A stretch of DNA of 64,000 nucleotides from Hetaerina americana. Taxonomy: Eukaryota; Arthropoda; Insecta; Odonata; Calopterygidae. Positions within the stretch are counted from its first letter, which is position 1, and each line of letters starts with the position of its first letter. This document shows positions 52,601 through 64,000 of this stretch, piece after piece. The notes below the pieces were generated by a model. It made no database searches, was not told the origin of the DNA, and was given only the letters and a program-made list of their open reading frames with translations. The stretch spans positions 28,747,990 to 28,811,989 of the forward strand of contig JAKTNV010000001.1 in NCBI GenBank assembly GCA_022747635.1, in the 5' to 3' direction. A program made the translations under genes and the position numbers.

Positions 52601-54429
52601 CTTTCTTCTTTCCAAATGGTGTTCAGGGCAAGATATGAGAAAGGCCAAGGGTCCTATGAAACAATTCTTACTCTTTCTCGCTGTGGTGCTGGGTGCCTAA
52701 GGTACGAGTTCCCTGACTTTGGAATCCTTCCCGGGACACCGCTTCCAAAGAAAAGAGAGATCACTTGTCCTATTATGTAAGTGTGAGCGCGTGTGAAACT
52801 TACGTCGTATGCCGTAGTAGCTCAGACCCTCATTAACAAATTATGCGCTCTCATAACATATTCTTTGAAACAAGTTTGTTTGGATGATCATCACGAACAT
52901 GTACCTCAAGTGCAAAAAAGAGGAAAGAGGAAAAAGTTTTATCAAAACTACAAGTCAAAGAGCTCGCTTTAAACAGCAGCACGAACTCAGCATCCTTTCT
53001 TCCTCGACTTGTTGCAGTGCACACAACCCGTCCAGGCCGGAAATTTTGTTATTCTCCTTTTAGCCCCAGTCATATTATGCCTATTGAGGGTGTTGTAAGT
53101 GCGCCGTAATTCCTCATAACGCTACGTATAAATAAGGGTTAAATGGAGGAGTGGACCCTTAGGTCTCCGTTTCGTTACCAATTACATCATCTGTCAAGAG
53201 CCCCTAGTGGTCCGTGCCATTTCTTTTCATCTTCCTCGACCCGCCATCGAATCCTTTCTCCCGACCCATCTTCTTTTCAAGTTAGCTTTCATTTGAGCTT
53301 CTTCACGTGATGGGCATATCTCTAAACAAGCTCACAGAGGCTACACAAATGCCACACCCGAAACTCCACGCTGCTGCCACTCACGTCACCGCCCTTTTCC
53401 TACAGTATCTAGGCGTAAATTTTATTGGCCACAGTTTATTAATATTGGATAAGTATTATCGGTTCAGTTCTCATCTAATTAATTAACCCCTGTTAATTAT
53501 GTGTATTATCTGTTTATGGGCGAACGTTTAAAAAAATGGTTAATGTACAACATATGACAACGTCCAATTCGGATGAAATATACATCCTGCAAGGATCCGG
53601 TCTTGTCCTAGTGATTTCTCTTTATAAAAAAACAACCACAATTATTTGTTTTTTTTTTAGGCCCGATGGTTTTCATCCAAGTTTCTTGTAACCTTAATTA
53701 TAGTTCCTCGGTCCTCGAGTCAACAACTCTCAACCCTAATGAGTAGAGTTTCCTTTGGCTTCGCCTTTTAGCTGTATTCAAAGTTTGGGTTCAATTACTT
53801 GATGTTACAACACCAAACTTTTCATGAACTCTTTAGCCCTCCACTACAAATGAATCCCTGAGAATTAGACATGGCTGGCCAGCAGAACGCTATTAGTACT
53901 AATATTAAACACTCTCATGCATTCCACTCGATAAAGAACCAAATGAAAAATAGTATTTGAAAATTTTTTCCAGACGAAAACGTAGATGCCACAGAATTAT
54001 GCAATCGTACTCAGGCCAAAGCTGTCATTTAATTTTCATTAGAATTATATCAATCAAGCATAAAAAACGCTAGCGAACTGAAAAACGTATTAACACTTTT
54101 TAAATATTCTCAAAAGGGCAGCATTCGGAATCACCATAACTTTTCAATACGAGCAAGTTCACGGGAACGGAATAGATAAGTATGGACCTTAGACACGTGA
54201 AGTGATTTGACAGTTTACCGCAGTAAAACAACAAACTTGTCTAAGATGCTTCCAGTGGTCTTCATCTTTGTGTCCATCTCCTTCTTCACACTTCCTCACC
54301 TCCCTCCCAGTCAAAATTCCCCGTATTTCTCAGTCCATTCCCTTCGCCACACCACTGCTCTTCCCCTTCTTTCGCATCAAGTCTCATGGAGTGCTTTATG
54401 GCAGTTATAAGGATGAGGTCTGGACTCAG

Positions 54430-54467
54430 AAAAGAGAGGTTGGTCCTCTTCCTCATCCCCTCACTCA

Positions 54468-54498
<31 letters not shown>

Positions 54499-55090
54499 GG
54501 GAGGCGGGAAAAGGCGGAGACGTGGAGCGGGGGAGGGAGGAATACACCATGGCTCGTCTCTTGTTTTGAAGGTCACCGCAACGTTTCCTAACGCCATATC
54601 ATTTGAATCGAATGGTGGGAAGATTTCATGCTTCACCGACGGACGGCCACAGAGCACAAGGGAGGAGAAGACAATGTTGGATGCGAAGCCACAGAGGGGA
54701 GAGAGCACCTTGTCTTCCTAACGGACGGCTTTTTGTCATACACGGCCGAGTAAATATTTTTCCGAAACGGTCTCTCCTCCCGAGTCCTTTGTCTGGGGAT
54801 TGCGGGGGCATGTGTGTGTGTGAGGGGGGATTTAGGGGCAGGAGGGAATAGGCTACACTGGGTGGGAAGCCGTCCCATCTCGTATTATCTCGAGGGGAAG
54901 AGATGGGTGGCGTCCATCACGGTCGCCAACCCGCCCGGTGAAGCGGTCCCTCCCGGGGACGTCGTGCAAACTCGTGTTCTGCGGGCCTCTTGAGAGGTTC
55001 TTCCAGAGGTGTAGCAAGCGGATTGACGTTTGATCGGCCAAGAAGAGAACAGCGGCAAAATGTCCTTTGCCGGCATTTCTGCTCGGCGGC
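54430..55090. other. GC- and purine-rich patch, function unknown
   Basis: This patch contains the GA microsatellite, GGGAGGCGGGAAAAGGCGGA and later GGTCGCCAACCCGCCCGGTG. Overlapping open frames on both strands give no recognisable protein. It might be a regulatory or untranslated exon region. Confidence 0.3.
54470..54494. repeat. (GA)n microsatellite
   Basis: A perfect GA run inside a GC- and purine-rich patch. Confidence 0.9.
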
Positions 55091-56569
55091 AACATGTTTG
55101 AAACGATGTCTTTGTTACAGCCTTAAAATTTCATACTTGATATTCGATTCCACGCTTTCCTCCATCGTTAACCTCCGATTTATAAATGCGAAACTAATAC
55201 GTGAAAACGCACCTACAGTTTTACCGTCATAAACAGTGCCAACAGTTTTGAAAAAGTATTTATTCTCTCCAATTTAGGACAACATTTCTTCATGAAATAT
55301 TAATTTGGGCTGGAATGTGTGCTAGTCTGTGCATAGAAATATATTGTAGAAAGTATTCCATAGCATCAGGATTTATCTTTGAAAAATGTTATTCTTACCC
55401 ATGGCTACTGAAAACCATATAAATGTTATGCTTCCTTTCGGGCAAACTGAGTTATTCCAATGAAAAACTAAAAACAAAGTTCAGTGTAATATAATGCCAC
55501 TCAACACATGATAGGTGACCAACCGAAGGCTTTCGTGCTTTTCGCGAGAAGTTGCCGATACATTTCCACCAACACTATCAGTTGCTTTCTCTTAATTTGG
55601 TGGGCCGATGCGAGAAGGGGAAAGAGAAAGCAACACGAAATCAGAGGAATGCGGAGGAGACGGAATTGCGCAACGCGACGCACGCACTGGAGACGAAAAG
55701 ACCTTAAATATTTGGTAGCGTGGTGAGGAGGGAAGATGTAATATTGGGTGGGCTAACAGGTGGAGGGAGACAACGAACGAACTTAACAAGATTCTCTAAA
55801 TAAACGGCAAAGGTAGCACCACTGAGTGATAAGAGAGAGACAGAACGACATGGACAAACGCTACTCTCCTTAAGAACAAACAGAGCAGTGAGCTGTGTTT
55901 GTAAACTTAATCTCCTATTACAAATGAAATTAACCACCTGATTTTGGCATCACGAAAGGCATTTCCTGAGGCAAAGTGATAATACATAAGCGATGAAGAT
56001 TGCTGACGAATTATGCAATGAAATGAATAGGCTATGAATCATATCCTTAGCATTGAATAATGAACATTTTCATACAATTGATCAAAGATTCTCTCGGGCC
56101 AGATGCTTGTTTATGGCTAGCCAGTATCAGTGACAAAGAATTTTATCTAAAATAAAGCTAAATATAATTTCACTTCATTTCAAAACTACCCGAAGAAATA
56201 AAATTAAGAGAAGATGATGTCTCCAAGATAGTTCCAAGAATTTTTGGGATTCCGTGAATACAATATTTTCATTCAGTGAAGTACGCATTTAATTCTAATG
56301 CCGACGTCGTACTTTAGTACTTTATACGCGTACTTATGTATGATAGTTATGTAGATCATTTTACACGAGTGCATTCAATTCACCGACCCGACGAAATAAT
56401 ACTTGTAGAAAAGTGACACAATTTCTTGCATTTGAACATCTCCGCAAACCACGAGATCTGTTGTGTATACATAGAAAGAAGGTGCGCGGACGTATTTTGA
56501 AACACTAAATTTGACATAGAATCGATTAGGCACGGATATTTTCCACGTCTTCAACATTTCGCCGTGTAT

Positions 56570-57090
56570 CTGCTTCGTGTCTGAACCAGTAAACCACCCA
56601 AGTAAGTGGCGTGGAGTGAAAGGGATTTCACACATTTCAAACCCACCGAAAACACAAACCAATACTTCAGCGACTCGGGCGGTAAACAAAACGTCTCCCT
56701 TGTCTCGCCAATATTTCCTCGGATGCATGACGCAAACGAAACGTCTGCCGACCACCCCCGAGCACAGAGCTCACTGAATAAAGCAGGTGAGCACACGCGC
56801 GGCGAGTGGCGCGCGCAGTGTGGCTGGTGTATTAATGGAAGGAGAGAACTAATCCAAGCCCTTGCAGGTATTGGTCGCTCCGAGCAAGAGTTTTGACCTT
56901 TACCGCAGCGTGACATTTGAGCGTGAGAATGCGTAAGCGTCTCTCCGGGTGCCGAAGAGTGAGATACTGGTGGGTGAGAGCCTTTGGAAGGTAGGTGGAA
57001 ATGAAGACGGTGGAGAGAGAGAGAGGAGAGGGAGAGAAACAGTGGGGACACGAAATAGGGAAGCACACGACATGAGGTCGCGGTGGACAA
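56570..57090. other. GC-rich patch with CpG cluster, function unknown
   Basis: The centre (56785-56825) has CACACGCGCGGCGAGTGGCG and CGCGCAGTGTGGCTGG. Open frames on both strands overlap and none is recognisable. GAGAGAGAGAGAGGAGAGGG lies near 57010. It is a promoter-like composition only. Confidence 0.3.
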
Positions 57091-57822
57091 TTCAACCCAA
57101 AGAAATAAACGTTCGACTTAGAGCATATATCTCAGATTAACGTTTACGCATGTTCAAATCAAGAAGGAAACATTTATACAAATAATCCCATGACTACACA
57201 GAGAGAGAGAGAGAGCCGAAACCAAAAACAGAATTATACGGTGGGTACTCAATGCAAGTAATATTATTCAGTTATTCACAACAGTGTTCCCTACAGTACA
57301 TCCAACAAACACCACACCGTGACTCCTTTACGCCAAAAGCGAGAGGGGAATACGCGGGCGTACAAATGAGCCTGAAAGCATTCTACCTATACCATCAAGT
57401 TGGCTGCCCGAGTAGGCTATGTGATCGTATCAAAGTAAAATCATAAGAGCTACTTACACTAACCCGTAGGGAGACACACACTAGCTATCAATGATAAATA
57501 ATTTGAAATAATTAATTGGCGCAGAAGCACTACTCTCATTTAAAGAAAGAAACCTGATGAAAAATTCAAAGCCTCATTAAATTTCTTCAGACTAATAATT
57601 TACTACAAATGGTTTTCTGTCTATTTCATAAGTCTGATGATGAAAACTGATGAATCTTTATTGTCATTCATTGCCATTTCACTAAAGTAAAAAGTCAGCA
57701 AAGATAGAGGTCACAATTTCAAGTCTCTACGGTAAGCAAACGAATTAAAAAAGAAAATACTGTTCATTATTTCACCTGAAATTCCGTTCTTTCGGTAAAA
57801 ATCGATCGATGGTAGAATCATG

Positions 57823-57958
<136 letters not shown>

Positions 57959-59801
57959 CTTATATAACCTATCATGAATATGCATCACCTAAATAGATTT
58001 CAAAATCAAAGTGAAATGAAATGCTAACAAAAAAATTAGACTTTTTCTAAGTATTTCGCTCAAAGAATTATCATAAAATACTATTTATAGCTGGTTACGA
58101 AAGCTTCACGCCATTTTATTGCCTCATCCTGAACTTTAAGTATCCTTTCCGCAAAGGCGGCATACGAAGAGTTTTATGGCCCAAAGGTGATAGATTTTTT
58201 TGCGCGGAGAAAACATTCGGTTCCACGCGAATGTTCAGGCAACTAACTAAATGGTCAGGAAAGCGTCGTTGGTTAATTATTTACAATTTTAGCGGCGGTA
58301 GTTTACATCCTCGGTGAGGCCACTGGCGTCACTTTATCGTTGACATTAGCCTCGAGGCAAACGGATCCGCCTTAAATTTTGCAAAGGAACAATCATTTGC
58401 CACTTGCTTGAACGAGTAATTCCGTCCGTTGAAATATGATCCTTCAAAAGAAAAAGAGAGAGGGAAACTTTTTAAAGAGGGAGCGTTAACGGAATGTGGA
58501 GGCGGGTGAGTAATGATTCCCCTCCATGTAATCCAGACGCACACGTCATTGAGATTCTCCGGCGCGAGAAAAGGTCTGCGACGCTCGCTCGAATCGACGG
58601 GTTGCTACGCTGCAGCCTAAGATGTTAACTTAGGCGCGGTGGACGCGATGCAGCTCCGAGGGGAAGGGGCTAATTTCGTACGGGGTTCGCGAGGGGCGGA
58701 TGCACACCCGGAGACTAGGGGGAGCGAGGCCCTGTGCAGTGGCCATCTCATTCTGCCACGGACGGCATGTGAAGAGTCTTGGAGATAGTGGCGGACTTGA
58801 ATTCGACCGAGAGCTCTTGGAAGTTGAATACTTACTTCAAATGCTCTCACTCACTTTACCACGAATCCGCTCAACTCATTGATACCTGAATTCTCCCCGA
58901 ATCCATTTCGAATCGTGGTTTAAGATAACCACAGGGCAATACCAGAAAAATATTTTACAACTATTCATGCAGGAGATAGTACAAGTTCCAAGGTGTACAG
59001 AAATGAACAGCATAGTCCTCGGTACCAGAAAGAAGTCCCGAGTACAGTGGGAGATTAACAATGACGCTGGTAATGGAAGATATCAAGGTTGAAGGCATGA
59101 AGGAGAGATCCCAGGAGAGAACGCCTTGGAAAGTTGCGGTAAACCTATCTCAGGAAAACTTATAACTGGAATCCAAAGTGATAGGTGGGCGATGAAGGGT
59201 TGTGGCCATGGGGTTAGGGCGTGGGGTTGTAAAAATGATTCTCAAACATCAGAAACTACTTCATAGCCTTGCGCGAGTTAAGTAAAATAAAGGGAGTTTT
59301 TCTTACTCAGATAATGACCACTAATTCCCTTGCCAAAATTGAGTACACACACAAATCAGCTGACCATACTCATAAAATCGCTTAGGAAGAATTTCTTACA
59401 CAAACTCGAACCAAAGATGTTTACATGTATGTTAAAGATAGCTGTCGTCTTATTCTCTTAATGGGTTCATATCGTCGGAAGCAATAATATGGACGCATTA
59501 TCTATAAATAGGATGAAGACGCATGGCATACATTGCACGCGGTCACGATCATGAAGATGATGAGAGGTTGAAACCGACTGGATAGCATATATTTCCATAG
59601 ATGGATTCAGTATGTTTTATCTCTCGCCTTAATTTGAGTAGCATCCATTCTTTAGTACCTTCATGAAGTATCATGTCAATAATTCATTGACATAAACTTT
59701 TAAAACAGGGCCAACAATTCACTCCAGATTTCATGATCATCATCTTCAGGTCATGACTTCAGTTTAGATGGCTGAGTTTCTAAAATTTATACATATATTT
59801 T

Positions 59802-59874
<73 letters not shown>

Positions 59875-62800
59875 AAATATAATATATAATATAAAATTTG
59901 TAACATTTTATGATGAAAAATTATGCAACTTTTTCTCGACCCATTGCATTCGCTGGCAGATATGATCACAATATATAATTTTGAATATTCTACGTCGTAC
60001 ATCATAGTAATGGTGCGACTTGGATACGATTAGCAGGGGCGATCTCTTTAGTTAAATAGCGTTAATCCTATGTTTTTAGAACCCTTACTGCAGCTTACAT
60101 AAAAAAGGCGAACTTGGGATGGACGAAGTATCTGGAGCCGTCGAAGAGCTCCCACTTAAGAACAGGCACCCACAGACAACTTCAACAGAACTGATCCAGA
60201 GCGGCTCGATCCCAAAAATGGCGTGTATTGGACTCGAAATTTAAGTGGATTTAATTTATAGCAGGTGTCAGTGAGCAGCGTCACCAAGTTCCTCATTCTA
60301 TTTCAGGCGAAGCTAATTTCATTTATGAACTCACAACGGGCTCGACGCTTAAGCATTTGATTCAATAGGAACCTTTGGTCGTATTTTCAGAATATATCCT
60401 GGACATTTAAAATTTACGGAGTAGCTATCTCTCTCGAGTTGAGCTTCGAATACGACTATGAAAGGAACGGCCGCCACTACCAAGAGAAGCCTAGATGCGC
60501 TAGCTGTGGATGCCGGCGGCAGGCATGGGTCGAGGAGGAGGAGGAGGTCAAGAAGGTGACCCTCCTTAAGGTGTAAGAGGCTAGATGCGCTTTCCAGAAA
60601 CTCATCTATCACTTTTTTTCTCTCAAGGGGGAAAATCTTACGCAATCAACTAAGCACGGCAACATGGGGCAGCAAGTAAATTCCACTGCCATGGGGAATC
60701 GTATTTACTCATGTCCTAAGGTGCGTGCATAAAATCAGAGTGCCGTTCACGAAGTCAATGCTCTCAGGCAATGATGGGGAGCTAGCACGTAAGACACTTA
60801 GCAGATGGGGGCACCTTACGCAGCCTTGACATTCGAGGAGATTACTCATGCCATTATACCGGAAGAGTAAGCAGCAAAGCCTGGTCGATGGTAAACACGA
60901 AGCCCTCAAGTTCGCATCAGAGCGCATCGATCGGCTTCGACGTGCGAAACATGAGATGAGATCAACGTTTGTAATCCTCTTTAAGTCTATGGAAATTAGA
61001 AGAAAAAAAACTGGTGGGCTTCACGAAAAAATAATTTACTATCCTGCTCGTTGATCTTTTTTAATTGCGAAATCACTTCTTAACATTACTGAATAAATTC
61101 TATCGCAAAAGGTATTAACTAGTCACGCTCTTAATAAAATGACAACAGAATGACTAAAATAAAACACAATTTTTTCGTAATTTTGGACTAGGAATAGAAT
61201 ATCATCAGGCATACGGATGAATTCTTTCCCGCGCATAAATTACATTTTGGAAGAGTAAATTATGGAATAAAAATTTAACGGAAGATTGAAACGTTTGCAC
61301 CGCTTATACGTATCACACATGAATAAACTAAGAGTGAACGACTCAGAGAAGGCAAATTGGCGTACGGACGCAAAAAATCAGGAAACTAACACACTGGCCG
61401 TTTACAGATCTTAGTAAGCTCAGCTAAGACCGGAGAGAAACTGACCAAAGATATCATATCCAAAACAGGAATGTTGATCATGCAGGCACTTCACGTTCCT
61501 TTAAAAAAAGGTTGATGAAGTAAAAAAAGTACTTTCACGCAAAAATTAAAGGGTGAGTCGTTGAAAAACGAAAGCTTGTGTAAGACAACGAAATAAAAAA
61601 TAAATAACTAAACGCTTTAAAAAAAAATTACACCTGTGCGTTCCGGTTTGGAGGGTAATTATGCAATCCCGACACCCACTAATCTCAACCGCGTCTTTGA
61701 GTTCACATGAGACTATCTAACAAGGGCTAAAATGCGGAAACAAACTCAAATGGTGGCGGCGGTTTCCAATCAGCATAAAGATGTTGGTATCCCAAACGGG
61801 TTGAACGAATCGGAGGCAAAGGCACCCATAATTGGGCCACGGTCTCTCGGGCAAAGAGGAGAGAGCCAAGGGAGGGCAGGTGAGCCTCAGGAATGCGTTT
61901 GAGACATGGAGGAAGATATGTGGAGCGACTGCGTTGGGACGAGCTGAATGCAAGGCCATAAGCCGCAGCAACAGGTGATGCCACAGAAATGGGCGTGTCG
62001 TTTAATGGCGATGAGCCACAAGTGAGGATGGGATGCGCCAGCATAATGAGGTATCCGAGTAGTTTGAGAAATTTCATTCATCCACTCCATGTTCCCATGT
62101 CGCCAAGCAAAAAAATCTTAAAGTCATTACGTTCAAAGTGATTTTCGACCAAGAAAATACTATTTCTTCCAAAACTCCATTCCCTATTTTAACAGGCACA
62201 ATATTTTATCTAATTTGGTATCTAATCAATAGACATTATCATAAAACAAGAACATATAACTTCTGTAGCCAGACAACAACCACAAACGTAAGAGTGATAA
62301 GAGACGGACTTTCAGTAATCAAGAAGAAAAGGAATAATATCAACGAATAATTTGAGCAGCTAAAATGTACTGAAGCTTTAATTGTGAATTCTTCCGGGGC
62401 AAGTTCAGTAGATGACATTACTTACTAAAATTTACAGGCGATAGCCTGGAATATCATACTTTTAAAGTTATTTAAACGTTTTGTATTCACTAACGCTCAA
62501 ACGGTCACGTATTTCAGCTTGTCATTCATCTCATACGTGGGCATAGAAAGGCTGAGATTAAACTTTACACAAAATATTAGCAAGCTGAGTGAGCTTTGGC
62601 AAGGAGTAGAGAAAAAAATATTTACAATGCGTGACTTTTAAAAGATAAGGATTTCCCCAGAGGCAGTGCATTAGAGAGGAAAAAGAAACATCGGATATTT
62701 GTTACAAGTCGTACGGAATTCAATCCTTGAAAATTAAAGTGATTCTATATCCGTTTTAGTTTAAGGTATAACAATTTAACTTAGCCCTCGGGCTCATCGG

Positions 62801-63144
62801 CCTAAAAAATGCTAACTCAAGTGGCTCCGAGTTAAGGACAAAAAATGAGAAATCTTTTCAAATAAAATATTTTCTTCTCAGACAAGATGAATTACTTAAA
62901 TTAATGAATGTCATCACCTTACCTTAAGTTACAAATGCCTACAGATTAAGGATGAACGAAAGTTTGGGAATTTTTTCAATCGATCCAACCTCCTGACGCG
63001 ATGCAGTGAGCGCAAACTTGTCTCCTTTCGACTCATTTGTTTCCCGTGCAAACAAAACAAAAACAACGACCCACCCACGCCTCATTTCACCCCATCTTGA
63101 CGCTCAAGTAAACACAGGCGAGCGTCTCGCTCGGCATCACATAC
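57959..63144. other. No gene recognised (intronic)
   Basis: AT-rich with a (TA)n tract, a GC patch at 58540-58760 and a small GAG tandem near 60529-60550 (GGAGGAGGAGGAGGTC). The part nearest 63144 is the start of the inferred large intron. Confidence 0.4.
59787..59895. repeat. (TA)n microsatellite
   Basis: A long AT run bordered by TATACATATATTTTTATA on the left and AATATAAAATATAATA on the right. Confidence 0.92.
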
Positions 63145-64000
63145 CGGGGAAAATCCGGAGCAGGAGAGGAACGGCGGTGATCGCTTGAGGAGGCGCCGGG
63201 AGGCTCTTGCTCCTCCTCGCCGGCTTCTGCGGAGGCTGCACCTTGACACACTCCCCCCCGTCCTTCCCACCTCCCTCGGTCTCCGCCACCCCGACGACAT
63301 CGACGCACCCACCACGAATCCCCCCTCGGGCGTCTGAGGGCACCGCGACGTCCGCGGGATTGATTCCTCCCTCTTTCGGCTCGAAGAGGGCCAAATCCAA
63401 CCCTTCGAGGTCCGACTCGCACGTGTCCGAGAAGGGCTCGAACTCCACACCCTCCACCACCGCGTCCTCCTCGTCCTCGTAGTCTTCCGGGGCGGACGCG
63501 CCCACCACCGCCTCGCTTCGGGTGACGGAACCTCCCTCCACCGACCCTTCCGCCGGGGACCAGGACGACGTCGACGCCCTTCCGGAGACGGGGGTTTCAG
63601 AGGCCGCGTCTTCCCGCTCGTTCCGCTCCGCCGCCATCCCCCTCGCCGCCTCCCCCTCACCGCGCCGCCCCTCCAGTATTGATGTGCCATCGCCTGCCGC
63701 GCTGCAGTCTCTTATTGTCCTCCTCTCCTGCACCGGAGCCTTTTGCTGAGGCTGAGATCGACCGCTCCCTTCACTCCGGGAGGTCCTCCTGCTAGAAGTG
63801 GTGTCGCATCCACCGTTGTGCGCGATCGCCCTCGGGGCGCCGTGACCCACGTGGGCGGACAACCCTTGCTCCTCAACTTGCTGATCCCCCCCGTCTTCCG
63901 CCAGCGGTGGCGGCTCCGGGACCACCGTCTGGAACCTGACCCCTGAGTCTGCCCTGTAAACCTTCCTGCCCCTCTGCCTCCAACTCGAGCCTTTGGAGGC
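63145..64000 (-). CDS. 5'-ward coding exon of a PH-domain gene (partial, runs off right edge)
   Basis: The minus-strand frame is open from the window edge to 63145, about 285 codons with no stop. The first visible residues read ASKGSSWRQRGRKVYRADSG, so the exon continues beyond the window and no start codon is claimed. The region is GC-rich, unlike its surroundings. The product is mostly low complexity. There is an acidic stretch near 63400-63490 (EDYEDEEDAVVEGVEFEPF, then a DTCESDLEGLDL segment) and a basic/proline motif near the end (PPQKPARRSKSLPAPPQ) that could bind an SH3 domain or be phosphorylated. The frame stops two codons after RIFPG, but a donor GTATGT at 63144-63139 precedes that stop. 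Splicing there leaves one base of a codon (phase 1), which matches the exon at 20322-20461. The role is probably that of a cytoplasmic adaptor or signalling protein, but this is inference and I do not recognise the gene. Confidence 0.72.

Noticed and set aside
54286..54721. Overlapping 107-140 codon frames around the GA repeat
   Set aside because: They run through low-complexity DNA on both strands, with no recognisable domain.
63082..63690. Alternative arginine-rich minus-strand frame, plus plus-strand frames in the same interval
   Set aside because: They are shadows of the coding exon at 63145-64000, caused by its high GC content.

Overview
The window is eukaryotic nuclear DNA, most likely from an insect or another arthropod. 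It is AT-rich and gene-poor. It has intron-sized non-coding stretches, spliceosomal splice sites, Tc1/mariner transposase remnants, non-LTR retrotransposon remnants, tRNA-derived SINEs and long (TA)n and (TG)n microsatellites. I see no prokaryotic operons, CRISPR arrays or viral genes. I do not assign a species.

The main finding is one large gene on the minus strand. Three coding exons can be built at 63145-64000 (running off the right edge), 20322-20461 and 10702-10975. Each has a usable GT donor and/or AG acceptor, and the reading-frame phases agree across both introns (1/1 and then 0/0). The joined product has a low-complexity, acidic and proline-containing N-terminal part. A pleckstrin-homology-like (PH) fold follows, split across two exons, and an acidic/glycine-rich insert follows that. 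The introns would be about 42.7 kb and 9.3 kb, so most of the window is intron of this gene. The last exon ends at a perfect GTGAGT donor, so at least one more exon lies to its left; I could not identify it.

The introns and left flank hold a mixed population of dead mobile elements. There is a rearranged DD34D mariner at 42635-44298 with TA target duplications, intact ends and a 327-bp inverted duplication of the transposase core. Two older mariner relics lie at about 5090-5835 and 33933-34430. A degenerate endonuclease plus reverse-transcriptase LINE lies at 21230-23813 on the minus strand, a reverse-transcriptase relic at 48760-49640 on the plus strand, and a probable LINE 3' relic at 14380-15440. 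One tRNA-derived SINE family has five copies, all in the same orientation as the gene (13430, 23814, 29376, 32736 and 33730). There are two further tRNA-like SINE heads, a tRNA-derived palindrome at 45679-45908 and a 135-bp near-perfect hairpin MITE at 31333-31467.

The rest is AT-rich DNA without recognisable genes, broken by GC-rich or purine-rich patches (for example 44580-45240, 54430-55090 and 56570-57090) whose function cannot be told from sequence alone. Nothing here looks like a new enzymatic system. The most novel items are the split PH-protein gene, the fold-back mariner and the tRNA palindrome.
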